Shown one piece after another: positions 45,372 through 53,485 of a DNA stretch of 64,000 nt. The stretch covers positions 2,170,001 to 2,234,000 of the forward strand of contig NZ_JAUCCU010000001.1 in assembly GCF_034675845.1 (NCBI RefSeq). The letters run 5' to 3'. Source of the stretch: Castellaniella sp. Its GTDB lineage: Bacteria; Pseudomonadota; Gammaproteobacteria; Burkholderiales; Burkholderiaceae_B. The position numbers and the translations under genes are program-made. Each line of letters starts with the position of its first letter. Position 1 is the stretch's first letter. A model generated the notes under the pieces. It was not told where the DNA came from, did not search any database, and saw only the letters and a list, made by a program, of their open reading frames with translations.

Positions 45372-46379
45372 ATGTCAACACGTCATGTCTGGCGTCTGGC
45401 ACGCCGTCCGGCGGGTTCAATCGTTACTGACGATTTTCGATTTGGCTCCGAGCCAATCCCTGAACTTTGCGACGGAGAGTTTCTGCTTCGTGTCCGTTAC
45501 CTGTCACTAGATCCGGCACAGCGAGTTTTCATCGGCGATCAAGAACAGTTTCTACCACCCGTCGAGCTTGGCGCTCCGATGTTCGGACTCGTAGTTGGTG
45601 TCGTGGAGAAAAGCAGAAAGGAAGGTATTGCAGTAGGCACTCTTCTAAGCGGTGCCGGCGAATGGGCTGACTACATCGTCAGTGACGGCACGGGTTTTAC
45701 AGAGCTACCCACTTTTCCGGGAATAAGTCTCGCGGCCACGTTCGGGACATTCAGTCTTGTAGGGCCCACTGCTTACTTTGGTCTTCTCGATATTGCCGAC
45801 CCGCAGCCAGGTGAAACCCTGGTCGTTTCGGCGGCAGCCGGTGGCGTGGGCCAGATCGTTGGTCAAATAGGCAAGCTGAAAGGCTGCCGGGTGATCGGCA
45901 TTCCCGGCGGGCCGGAGAAATGTGCTTTCGTCACCGAGCAACTGGGTTTTGATGCCTGCATCGACTACAAATCTGTAAATGTTGGTGATGCGCTAGATCA
46001 TCTGGCGCCAGAAGGCGTGGACATCTATTTTGAACAGGTGGGCGGCCCGATCCGAAACGCCGTCATGGAGCGCATGAAGATGTTCGGCCGCGTCTCCGTT
46101 TGCGGGATGATTTCCGAATACAACGTTACGCACGCGGACACCCAACCCAGCTACTGGTGGGCCATTATGATGCGACGCCTCACGGTCCGTGGCTTCATAT
46201 TCGATGATTATCGTGCCCGTTTTCCAGAGGCGGAAAAAAATCTCGCCGCGTGGATGCAAAGCGGACAGCTTACGACGCGACAAGATATACGACAGGGGCT
46301 TGAGAACGCTCTCTCATCTTTGCAAGACCTGTATTCCGGGCGGAATTTCGGAAAACTGTTGCTTGAAGTCACGCCATAA
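45372..46379 (+). CDS. NADP-dependent MDR-family oxidoreductase (CurA/leukotriene-reductase-like)
   Basis: The 335-aa protein begins MSTRHVWRLARRPAG. The cofactor loop is SAAAGGVGQIVGQIGKLKG, and DIYFEQVGGPIRNAVMERMK with FGRVSVCGMISEYN is typical of the zinc-free CurA/PTGR group, which reduces alpha,beta-unsaturated carbonyls. ATG 45372 is chosen over the open frame at 45303 because the extension is unlike the family. It is probably in one operon with the Rid gene. Confidence 0.9.
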   Translation: MSTRHVWRLARRPAGSIVTDDFRFGSEPIPELCDGEFLLRVRYLSLDPAQRVFIGDQEQFLPPVELGAPMFGLVVGVVEKSRKEGIAVGTLLSGAGEWADYIVSDGTGFTELPTFPGISLAATFGTFSLVGPTAYFGLLDIADPQPGETLVVSAAAGGVGQIVGQIGKLKGCRVIGIPGGPEKCAFVTEQLGFDACIDYKSVNVGDALDHLAPEGVDIYFEQVGGPIRNAVMERMKMFGRVSVCGMISEYNVTHADTQPSYWWAIMMRRLTVRGFIFDDYRARFPEAEKNLAAWMQSGQLTTRQDIRQGLENALSSLQDLYSGRNFGKLLLEVTP

Positions 46380-46611
46380 CTGGTTCTTGCAGTCTCCTTG
46401 CCGACTATGACGTCTCAACCGTAGCGGTGTCTGTCAAGCTAATCGGAACGCTGTAAAACCGAAGCCATGACACCCAGTGTGTAAGGTCATTGCGAGCCGA
46501 CAATCACCGCACAAAATGCGGCGATTGGCATCATAAACGCCGCATAGAACTCGACCGACATGTGGGCAGGAGTTAGCAGCCGCCGGGAAAGGCCCAGTAG
46601 TAGCCAGCAAA

Positions 46612-46645
46612 ACCCAAATTGGGTATCATAAACCCCAATATGGGT
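46612..46645. promoter_or_regulatory. Two palindromes overlapping the start of the HTH-MNT gene
   Basis: ACCCAAATTGGGT (46612-46624) is a perfect palindrome. ACCCCAATATGGGT (46632-46645) has the same arms and includes the start codon at 46640. The centres are about 20.5 bp apart, two helical turns. These fit autorepression by the HTH of the encoded protein. The stretch 46380-46611 before it holds no gene I can support. Confidence 0.65.
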
Positions 46646-47254
46646 ATTTCAAATATTACTGCGCCCCGCCGGAGCCTGTCCGACGCTCTCTTTCCCGGTA
46701 CCAAACAACGGGTGCTAGGGATACTGTATGGTCAGCCTGATCGCAGCTTTTATGCCAATGAATTGATCAGCCTCGCAGCCAGTGGCTCCGGTGCCGTGCA
46801 ACGTGAACTCGTCACGCTCACGAATAGTGGCTTGGTGACCGTGACGGCTGTTGGCAATCAGAAGCACTACCAAGCGAACGCAGAATCGCCTATCTTCAAT
46901 GAGCTACGTTCCATCATTCAGAAGACGGTAGGCCTGGCTGAGCCGTTGCGCACAGCCCTTCAACCCATGTCGGCCCAGATCACCGCAGCTTTTGTATATG
47001 GCTCCGTCGCCAAGAAGACAGATACGGCCAGCAGCGACATTGATCTGATGGTGATCAGCGATGACATCAGCTACGGTGAACTTTTCACCGCCCTTGAAGC
47101 GGCCAGTGTGAACCTCGGACGCCCGGTCAACCCAACCATTCTGTCTCAAGACGAGTTCCAGAAACGTCTTGCCAATCAGGAATCATTCCTGACCCGCGTC
47201 ATGGAACAACCCAAGATCTGGATATTAGGTAAAGACAGTGACCTCGGCATTTGA
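46640..47254 (+). CDS. HTH-MNT nucleotidyltransferase antitoxin
   Basis: The 204-aa protein from ATG 46640 has an N-terminal winged helix (SDALFPGTKQRVLGILYGQP, GSGAVQRELVTLTNSGLV). A minimal nucleotidyltransferase domain follows with the G-S and D-x-D motifs in FVYGSVAKKTDTASSDIDLM. MNT proteins paired with HEPN toxins neutralise them by adding AMP. It overlaps the HEPN-like gene by 17 bp. The track-style TTG start at 46619 is less likely than the ATG. Confidence 0.85.
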   Translation: MGISNITAPRRSLSDALFPGTKQRVLGILYGQPDRSFYANELISLAASGSGAVQRELVTLTNSGLVTVTAVGNQKHYQANAESPIFNELRSIIQKTVGLAEPLRTALQPMSAQITAAFVYGSVAKKTDTASSDIDLMVISDDISYGELFTALEAASVNLGRPVNPTILSQDEFQKRLANQESFLTRVMEQPKIWILGKDSDLGI

Positions 47255-47660
47255 AAATCTGAGCGGCCCCGGCAAGCCATTACGGGCCGAACCCCCTGAC
47301 AAGAAAGAGTTTGAAGGTCTGGTTCGTTCTGGGCGGGCGCGATTGCGTGATGCTCTAAACACAACGCTATCCATCGAAAGCCGCTTCGACCTGGCCTACA
47401 ACGCTGCCCACGCGTTGTGCCTGGCTGCGTTACGTTGGCACGGTTATCGCTCCGGCAACCGATATGTCGTATTCCAACTATTGCCGCACACGCTGAATCT
47501 TGGCTCATCTGTCTGGCGAGTTCTCGACAAGTGTCACAACATTCGGAACCTGGGTGAGTATGAGGGCGACTTGAACGTGGATGATCGTATCGTCACCGAT
47601 CTGGTGACAGCCTGCCAGTCAGTTGCAGACCGAGTCGATGCTTTACCACCGTTGAAGTAG
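47238..47660 (+). CDS. HEPN-like toxin paired with the MNT protein
   Basis: The 140-aa helical protein starts at GTG 47238. It contains R-x5-H in WRVLDKCHNIRNLGEY, matching the HEPN RNase motif R-x4-6-H, and the pattern DLAYNAAHALCLAALRWHGYR seen in HEPN-family helices. Coupled to the MNT gene by overlap, it is probably the RNase toxin of a type VII-like system. Confidence 0.75.
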   Translation: MTSAFENLSGPGKPLRAEPPDKKEFEGLVRSGRARLRDALNTTLSIESRFDLAYNAAHALCLAALRWHGYRSGNRYVVFQLLPHTLNLGSSVWRVLDKCHNIRNLGEYEGDLNVDDRIVTDLVTACQSVADRVDALPPLK

Positions 47661-47707
47661 CTGTGAGCAAGGCGACCGTCTGTACCGAACTGTACTTCGA
47701 ACCAAAC

Positions 47708-47729
47708 TTCGGTACAGTACAGGTACAGT
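47708..47729. promoter_or_regulatory. Candidate integrase arm-binding sites, right end
   Basis: TTCGGTACAGT (47708-47718) and GGTACAGT (47722-47729) repeat the words found near the left end (12804-12822). GTACCGAA at 47682 is the inverted form. The stretch 47661-47848 has no gene. Confidence 0.5.
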
Positions 47730-47848
47730 GACCAGTTTTACAGAATTTCGTTAAAATACGCTAATAGACTGATTCGTAAGTCCTTTTATCTATTTTAACT
47801 TGCACCCAGCTTCGCCCTGCTTACCTATACAAACACCTTAAATCGCCA

Positions 47849-47902
47849 ACTCAAAATCCCCCGCCGCAAGGCGTGCCGGTTCGATTCCGGCCCCGGGCAC
47901 CA
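47849..47902 (+). repeat. attR: 54-bp copy of the tRNA-Leu 3' part
   Basis: This is a perfect repeat of 12665-12718. It lacks the 5' half of the tRNA, so it is not a gene. It marks the right island border and lies 175 bases before a second integrase, where it may also serve as that element's attL. Confidence 0.93.
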
Positions 47903-48025
47903 ACGGCTTGTTCCACAAAGGTTCAAGTTGCATCAAATTCTCAAAGAAATCATGCGGTTAGGATAGAAACTTAACCCATGATGTCCCATCAAGTTTCAGT
48001 AAATCCCGACGTTGCGTGCCCCCCA

Positions 48026-48077
48026 AGGTGTACCCTAGACTGGTTGTACCCAGTTTTCTTTTTACAGGGGTACACCT
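48026..48077. promoter_or_regulatory. 10-bp inverted repeat abutting the second integrase start
   Basis: AGGTGTACCC (48026-48035) and GGGTACACCT (48068-48077) are perfect inverted copies, 42 bp apart start to start (four helical turns). A third partial copy, GTTGTACCC, lies at 48043. The right arm touches the ATG at 48078. This is probably an autoregulatory or arm-type site. Confidence 0.6.
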
Positions 48078-49361
48078 ATGGGATTCCTGACTGATCTTAA
48101 GATCCGCACCCTCTCGCCCAGCGTCAAAGAACAGATGCTGAATGACGGCGATGGCCTCTACCTGCGCTTGCGCGCATCCAGCAAAAGTTGGCTCTATCGG
48201 TACAAATCCGGTACGAAGCAAATCAAGATCGGCCTAGGCGCCTACCCAACGATCACCCTCGCAATGGCACGCGAACTCACCAGAGAGGCGAACGCGCTGC
48301 GCGCTCAAGGCATCGACCCGCAAGACGCTCGACGAGAGCAGCAAGAGCAAGCCAAGATCGCCAAGATGAATACCTTCGAACTGATGGCGCGCGCCTGGCT
48401 CGAAAGTGCCAGCAAGGATCGCGTCTGGTCTGCCGGCTACAAAAACAAGGTCACCCGGCACTTGGAAATTCACGTGTTCCCCTGGGTTGGTGACAAAGCC
48501 ATGGAGGCCATCAGGCCTCCTGAAATCGTGCGCTGCCTGCATCGCATCAAGGATCGCGGCAACCTGGAAACAGCGCAACGTGTCCGCGAAGCCGTCCAGC
48601 ATGTCTATCAGTACGCTGTGGATACGGGTGTATTGGAGCCCGCCCAGAATTTCGTCAACAACCGTACTGGAGGCTTACCAACACCACGCGGCCGCCACTA
48701 CGCAGCCATCACTGATCCGCAGCTACTGGGCCAGCTTTTGAGAGATATGCGCGCGTACTCCGGTAACTTCATTTCCGTTGCCGCCTTGCGCTTGGCTCCG
48801 CTAGTCTTCCAGCGGCCCGGCCAGCTGCGCCTGGCACATTGGGAAGATGTCGATCTCAAAAAGGGCCTGTGGCGCTGCCCGCCAGAGAACATGAAGATGC
48901 GCGAGTGGCAGAAACGCGATAGCCGCACCCCTGCGCATATTGTGCCTCTGTCACGCCAGGCGCGACGGATTCTAGAGGATCTGCTGCCGATTACCGGCCC
49001 CTCCGGCCCTGTGTTTCCCAACATGGCCAGGCGCTCTGACAAGTCACGCTATATCAGCGAAAACACGATCAACTCGGCTTTACGCACGCTGGGGTATGAC
49101 ACCAAGGAACAGATCACAGGTCATGGATTTCGTGCCACCGCACGCACGATGATCCGCGAGTACCTTGGCTGGGAGCCGGACGTCATCGAACGCCACCTGG
49201 CGCACGTATCGAAAGAAGAGCTGGGTGCCAGCTACGACCGAGCCACCTTCTTGGCTCAGCGCAAGGTAATGGTGCAGCAGTGGGCGGATTTTCTGGATGA
49301 GCTGGAGGCGGGAAAAATGCCCAAGCTTGCGGAAAACGTCCTCTGGCTCAAGCGGGCGTAG
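48078..49361 (+). CDS. P4-type tyrosine integrase
   Basis: The 427-aa protein has an N-terminal DUF4102 arm-binding domain (LNDGDGLYLRLRASSKSWLY, IGLGAYPTITLAMAREL), a core-binding domain and a C-terminal catalytic domain. The Arg region is RPGQLRLAHWEDVD, where the usual R-x-G-E-L is changed. His/Arg are in GHGFRATARTMI and the Tyr is in GASYDRATFLAQR. It is complete and differs from the island integrase. It follows a tRNA-Leu 3' copy, the usual place for an integrase. Confidence 0.93.
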   Translation: MGFLTDLKIRTLSPSVKEQMLNDGDGLYLRLRASSKSWLYRYKSGTKQIKIGLGAYPTITLAMARELTREANALRAQGIDPQDARREQQEQAKIAKMNTFELMARAWLESASKDRVWSAGYKNKVTRHLEIHVFPWVGDKAMEAIRPPEIVRCLHRIKDRGNLETAQRVREAVQHVYQYAVDTGVLEPAQNFVNNRTGGLPTPRGRHYAAITDPQLLGQLLRDMRAYSGNFISVAALRLAPLVFQRPGQLRLAHWEDVDLKKGLWRCPPENMKMREWQKRDSRTPAHIVPLSRQARRILEDLLPITGPSGPVFPNMARRSDKSRYISENTINSALRTLGYDTKEQITGHGFRATARTMIREYLGWEPDVIERHLAHVSKEELGASYDRATFLAQRKVMVQQWADFLDELEAGKMPKLAENVLWLKRA

Positions 49362-49419
49362 CCTACGCCTACTTGGCGTTCAACAGCAGCCCAAAACATT
49401 CCAGAAATGGTATATTGAC

Positions 49420-49788
49420 ATGAAGCCTTCCTCCATGAAGCCGCTCTTCTGGCTTGGCAGCAGCAAGAAAGACCTGTTGGCTCTGCCGGTGGCTGTACGA
49501 AAGTTCTTCGGTCATGCGCTTGACTTCGCCCAGCGTGGCGAACAGCACGAAGCGGCGAAAGTGCTAAAGGGCTTTGGCAGTGCGGGTGTACTTGAAATTG
49601 TTGAAGACGACACCGGTGGCACTTACCGGACTGTCTACACCGTGCGTTTTGCTGAAGCCATATTCGTATTGCACGTCTTTCAAAAGAAGAGCAAGCGAGG
49701 TATCGAAACGCCCAAGCCGGATATGGAAATCATCCGTCAGCGTATGAAGGCCGCTGCAATCGTCGCACAGGAGTTGAGAAATGAGTAA
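49420..49788 (+). CDS. Gp49/HigB-like toxin of a toxin-antitoxin pair
   Basis: The 122-aa protein has the phage Gp49/RelE-like pattern: LPVAVRKFFGHALDFAQRG, AAKVLKGFGSAGVLEIVED, YRTVYTVRFAEAIFVLHVF and QKKSKRGIETPK. Members cleave mRNA at the ribosome. The start is ATG 49420; ATG 49435 is also possible. It overlaps the antitoxin gene by 8 bp. Confidence 0.87.
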   Translation: MKPSSMKPLFWLGSSKKDLLALPVAVRKFFGHALDFAQRGEQHEAAKVLKGFGSAGVLEIVEDDTGGTYRTVYTVRFAEAIFVLHVFQKKSKRGIETPKPDMEIIRQRMKAAAIVAQELRNE

Positions 49789-50116
49789 ACGCATCGTTGA
49801 AGGGATTGAAGTCGAAGCCAGTTCAGGTAATGTGTTTGCTGACCTTGGCCTGCCCGACGCCGAAAAACTGCAAATCAAATCAGGGCTGACCGTCGAGATT
49901 GCCAAAGCCATCCGCGAGCGCGGATTGACGCAAGCCGAAGCGGCAGAACGCATGGGTCTTACCCAACCCAAGGTATCAAGTCTACTGCGTGGTGGGTTCT
50001 CGAATTTCTCCGAACGCAAGCTGATGGACTGTCTGAACCGCTTGGGCTATGACATCGAAATTCGTGTGCGCGAAACGGCAGAACCAATCGGCCACCTAGT
50101 GTTGACTCACGCCTAA
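49781..50116 (+). CDS. XRE-family antitoxin (HigA-like)
   Basis: The 111-aa protein has a helix-turn-helix (LTQAEAAERMGLTQPKVSSLLRGGFSNFSE region, about residues 46-75). The first gene of the pair encodes the toxin, the order typical of HigBA. It should bind the toxin and repress the operon. Confidence 0.9.
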   Translation: MSKRIVEGIEVEASSGNVFADLGLPDAEKLQIKSGLTVEIAKAIRERGLTQAEAAERMGLTQPKVSSLLRGGFSNFSERKLMDCLNRLGYDIEIRVRETAEPIGHLVLTHA

Positions 50117-50234
50117 GTCGATGGCCGGGACGTAGCCGCTGCAACACGCCTGACACGGCCGCCAGCAGAGCCGGTATTCAGGGGTCTGCCTTCAGTGAAG
50201 CGCTAATCAATCGCTTCGCCCGGCGACAAGACAC

Positions 50235-50372
50235 TTACTCGTCGGAGTCTTGCTCTTCCTTGACCTGTTTGTTCTCGCTGGATTCAGATCCTTGGTCGGA
50301 TATCTTTGGGGCTTTCCAGTTAAGCGGTGGCGCGACGATATCCTTCCAGGCGATACGTTTAGGTGTGGACAT
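50235..50372 (-). CDS. Small protein of 45 aa, unknown
   Basis: ATG 50372 follows GGGAG by 6 bases, and the frame reads MSTPKRIAWKDIVAPPLNWK with an acidic, lysine-containing tail ending EEQDSDE. It is too short for gene callers, but it has a strong promoter and a palindrome directly upstream. No family recognised. It may be a regulator or the antitoxin-like part of the second element. Confidence 0.6.
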   Translation of the reverse strand: MSTPKRIAWKDIVAPPLNWKAPKISDQGSESSENKQVKEEQDSDE

Positions 50373-50391
50373 AGTTTTCTCCCAAAGCAAT

Positions 50392-50456
50392 GTGGCAGCA
50401 CACTGTGTGCCGCCACCATCACTGTATAAACTATCAGCATTCTTGTGTTATGTCAA
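50392..50456 (-). promoter_or_regulatory. Sigma70 promoter plus operator palindrome for the 45-aa gene
   Basis: On the minus strand TTGACA (50451-50456) and TAGTTT (50428-50433) are 17 bases apart. Just downstream of the predicted transcription start lies a 25-bp palindrome (50392-50416) with 12-bp arms and one mismatched pair. The layout is that of a repressible promoter. Confidence 0.6.
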
Positions 50457-50532
50457 GTTTATAGGGCAGATTGGGGAGCAGTGCGGCAATTCTCCCCATC
50501 CAATCACAGCAATCTGAAGTATTGGCCTTCCC

Positions 50533-52605
50533 CTACTGAAACCGCCGCGGAATATGATCCGCCCAGGTTTTTTCCCTCACCAATTCCCCGTTTTTTCGCA
50601 AAACCTTCGTAAACGTGACATGAAAGTACGTATCGTCCGATTCGATCCGCGCTTTGGCCGATAGGGCTATTTCCTCGCCGTTGATGGTGAACAGATTGTT
50701 GCGCTCGCCCTGGTAGCTGGCATGGGCGGGTCTGGCATCGTTGACGTCCCAGCGGTACGACTCGCTGGATTTGAATTCATTGCCGTGGGCGGTCCAGCGT
50801 ATGTCGCTCGTGGTCGTGAAGGTCGAATCACCGGTTTTTTCGTTGCGGAAACTCTCAAAAACCGGACCGTTGTTTTCCAGTGTCTCGCCAAAGGGCGCCG
50901 CATCGTCAACTTCTGGCTGGGGCAGCAGGCAGGCCTGATCGCTTGCGTTTCGTGTCGGCACCACTGGCAGATCCAGCCAGGTGCTGTTGCCCGACAGAAG
51001 GCTGGTCACGCCTGCCGTGGGGCTGGGCCAAATCATGGGAAACTGTGCGTTAGAGACCGCCAGCCGGATGCGGTGGCCTGGCTGGAAGCGCCAGGTGGTG
51101 AAGTGTATCGAGGCCGTCAGGGTGGTGGGTTCGCCGGGAATCAGCGCGGTGGGCTCCAGCCGTGAAAAACGCTGGGACGGGTTGATGCTTGCGCCGCTGA
51201 CCAGGGATACCTTGCCGTCGGGTGCAACATCTTCCAGGCGCACCGTCCATTGGTAAAAAGGGGCGTCTGCGGCCACGCGCAAACGCACTTGTGGCATGCC
51301 CATGATTTCCAGGGCTTCGGTCAATGGGGCAGAATCAAAGACCAGGCTATGGCTGTCGTCTGTGGCCATGTCGCCTGTTTGTTCGCCCCACCAGCCGCCG
51401 GCGGCCATCCCGGTGCCGGCACGATAAAGCAGGGGCTGGGCGGTTTCCTGTGCCGTCGGCGCTAGGCTCAGTTGCTGCGCGGCCTGGGGGTAGTAGCGTT
51501 TTGTGCTGTTGTCCGACGGCCATTGCTGGTCGCAGCGCCAGTAACCAGGGATTGTGCTCAGGTCGGTGGCGGGGGAATGCCCGGTACGCATGAATGCCAT
51601 CCAGCGGGGTTCGTCCAGGACGCCGTTGTCGATGCCTTTCAGCCAGTAATCCCACCAGCGCACGGCTTTTTGCCGCCATTCGTAGTTGGGGCCGGGCACG
51701 CCATATTCAGGCCAGGCGTGGTTCCATGGGCCGATTTCTGCAATGACCGGCGCTTTGGACGACTGCCCCACGTCGAGGACGAAATCCCGGTAGCCGTCCA
51801 GCAATCCGCCAATCAGATAGGCCGGGACTTCCAGGGGAGCCTTGAATGTCGTGGATTCCTGGCGCCAGAAATCGCCGTCCTGCTGCTGGCGCAGCCAGGT
51901 GAAAATCCAGGGTTCTTGGTCGAAACGATTTTTGAAATAGGTTTCGTCAATCCGGTAATCCGGGCTTTGCGGCATCGAATTATCGGTATCGATCTGATGG
52001 GCATATGAATCTATGTGCAAGGCCCCGTCTATATAGTGCACGTCGTTGTAGAAAAGATCTGTCGAGCCATGCGCTGCGATAATCGCCTTCAGGGCGGGGG
52101 GCTTTCTGTGGGCCGTCATCAAAGAATTGAAGGCGCTCCATGAAATGCCGTACATGCCCACTTTGCCGTTGGACCAGTCTTTTTTGGATAGCTGGTCTAT
52201 CAGCTGTTCGGCATCGGAAATTTCTGCCTGGGAATATTCGCTTTTGGGGATACTGCCCTGGCTACCCCCGGTGCCGCGCACATCCACCCGGGCCACGACG
52301 TAGCCGCGTTTGGCAAAATAAGCCCCATAGCCATAGTCGCTCAGGACAAAAAAATCGTCTTTGCGGTAGGGCACCATTTCCATGATGACAGGGAAGGTTT
52401 CCCCCGATTTTTTAGCGGTGGGGCGATAATAGGTGACGGCCAACTGCACGCCGTCTTCCATGGTCAGCGTGCTTTGTTCCAAAGAGAATTCGTAGTGGGT
52501 GGTTTGCACAGGTGGCTCGCTATCGCCAGAGCAGCCCAACAACCCAAGCATCAGGGATAGGCAAACCGCCATTCTTGCCAGACTGCTTGTATTCCATCGC
52601 ATCAT
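50533..52605 (-). CDS. CocE/NonD-family hydrolase, lipoprotein
   Basis: The 690-aa protein from ATG 52605 has a lipoprotein signal peptide with lipobox LLGC (Cys about residue 25). The hydrolase core includes VVARVDVRGTGGSQG, the nucleophile Ser in GMYGISWSAFNS, Asp in LIGGLLDGYRDF and His in IGPWNHAWPE. A C-terminal jelly-roll X-Pro dipeptidyl-peptidase domain follows. Members cut amide or ester bonds. It lies outside the islands and is divergent from the methyltransferase gene. Confidence 0.9.
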   Translation of the reverse strand: MMRWNTSSLARMAVCLSLMLGLLGCSGDSEPPVQTTHYEFSLEQSTLTMEDGVQLAVTYYRPTAKKSGETFPVIMEMVPYRKDDFFVLSDYGYGAYFAKRGYVVARVDVRGTGGSQGSIPKSEYSQAEISDAEQLIDQLSKKDWSNGKVGMYGISWSAFNSLMTAHRKPPALKAIIAAHGSTDLFYNDVHYIDGALHIDSYAHQIDTDNSMPQSPDYRIDETYFKNRFDQEPWIFTWLRQQQDGDFWRQESTTFKAPLEVPAYLIGGLLDGYRDFVLDVGQSSKAPVIAEIGPWNHAWPEYGVPGPNYEWRQKAVRWWDYWLKGIDNGVLDEPRWMAFMRTGHSPATDLSTIPGYWRCDQQWPSDNSTKRYYPQAAQQLSLAPTAQETAQPLLYRAGTGMAAGGWWGEQTGDMATDDSHSLVFDSAPLTEALEIMGMPQVRLRVAADAPFYQWTVRLEDVAPDGKVSLVSGASINPSQRFSRLEPTALIPGEPTTLTASIHFTTWRFQPGHRIRLAVSNAQFPMIWPSPTAGVTSLLSGNSTWLDLPVVPTRNASDQACLLPQPEVDDAAPFGETLENNGPVFESFRNEKTGDSTFTTTSDIRWTAHGNEFKSSESYRWDVNDARPAHASYQGERNNLFTINGEEIALSAKARIESDDTYFHVTFTKVLRKNGELVREKTWADHIPRRFQ

Positions 52606-52770
52606 TTTTTTTCCAGGGTTGCGCACGATCCCCGCATCATGTCAGAGGTCGATATGGCGCACAAGACTTGATGAGCAGGCCGTCAGGCGTTTTGTGGGTT
52701 TGTGCAGACGGAATTGCTCCGCTATCCTGGGGTGCTTATCAGCAGTGATGATTTTTAAGGATTTCATGCT

Positions 52771-53334
52771 ATGGAAGATTTGAACAGCCGTCATGGCCTG
52801 AACCCGGCGCACAGCGAAGTCGTGGACGCATGTCGGGTGATCCAGCCTTGCGATGCCTTGGATATGGGGTGCTCCAATGGCCGCAATGCCTTGTATCTAA
52901 GCCAGCTTGGATTCAATGTCACGGCGATTGATGCCAATCCCAATGCCATCAATATGCTGCAGGGCATTGTGGATCAGGAAAAAATCAGCAATATCCAGCC
53001 TCGGGTCTATGACATCCAACAGGCCGATCTGGATGCTGATTACGGTTTTATTGCGTGTACCGTAACCCTGATGTTTATCGATCCGTTGCGTGTCGACGCG
53101 GTGCTGTCCGATATGCAGGATCACACGTTGGCGGGTGGCTATCACCTGATTGTCTGCGCCATGGATACCGAGGCATACCCTTGTCCCATGAATTTTCCAT
53201 TTACCTTGAAAACAGAGCAATTGCGCACGATGTATCAGGGCTGGGAATTCATCAAATACAACGAAGATCCCGGCACCATGCACAATGGGGCGCGGCTGCA
53301 GTTTGCCACCATGCTGGCGCGCAAACCCACTTAA
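52771..53334 (+). CDS. tehB: SAM-dependent methyltransferase, TehB-like
   Basis: The 187-aa class I methyltransferase has LDMGCSNGRNALYLSQLGF (motif I), VTAIDANPNAI (acidic motif) and IACTVTLMFIDP. The end PCPMNFPFTLKTEQLRTMY resembles the TehB tellurite-resistance methyltransferase. No TehA is adjacent, so a tellurite role is uncertain. Confidence 0.8.
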   Translation: MEDLNSRHGLNPAHSEVVDACRVIQPCDALDMGCSNGRNALYLSQLGFNVTAIDANPNAINMLQGIVDQEKISNIQPRVYDIQQADLDADYGFIACTVTLMFIDPLRVDAVLSDMQDHTLAGGYHLIVCAMDTEAYPCPMNFPFTLKTEQLRTMYQGWEFIKYNEDPGTMHNGARLQFATMLARKPT

Positions 53335-53362
53335 GACAGCCGCACACGCAGGGGCGGGCGGT

Positions 53363-53485
53363 TTAGCATAGGCTCATCCCGCCCTGCAATAAATCAAAAG
53401 CGCCCTGTCGCCAGCCTGCCAAAATCAACGCCAGTGTCGCTGCAGCCACCAGGCCTGCCAGGATCGTCCAGCCTTTATGCATCAT
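53363..53485 (-). CDS. Small membrane protein (40 aa)
   Basis: The frame MMHKGWTILAGLVAAATLAL continues with a short polar C-terminus and is a single predicted membrane helix. Its ATG overlaps the MFS stop (ATGA), so the two genes are coupled. Unknown function; it may be an accessory subunit. Confidence 0.55.
   Translation of the reverse strand: MMHKGWTILAGLVAAATLALILAGWRQGAFDLLQGGMSLC

Larger units (their letters stand above)
12665..47902. mobile_element. Integrated genomic island, 35.2 kb, in tRNA-Leu(CAA)
   Basis: Both ends are marked by a perfect 54-bp direct repeat of the tRNA-Leu 3' part. A tyrosine integrase gene starts 143 bases inside the left end and reads away from the tRNA, the usual layout. 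The content is unlike the flanks: lower G+C stretches, insertion sequences, plasmid-transfer relics, pseudogenes and metabolic cargo. The integrase is interrupted by an IS21-family element, so self-excision is probably lost. Transfer genes are nearly absent, so it is not a complete conjugative element. Confidence 0.92.

Noticed and set aside
47849..47902. A second tRNA-Leu
   Set aside because: Only the 3' 54 bases are present, without acceptor 5' strand or D-arm; it is an attachment-site copy.
50207..50440. 77-codon minus-strand frame overlapping the 45-aa gene
   Set aside because: It would start upstream of the predicted transcription start and has no ribosome-binding site; the 45-aa frame fits the promoter better.
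52771..53334. Tellurite-resistance operon
   Set aside because: Only a TehB-like methyltransferase is present, with no TehA or ter genes nearby.
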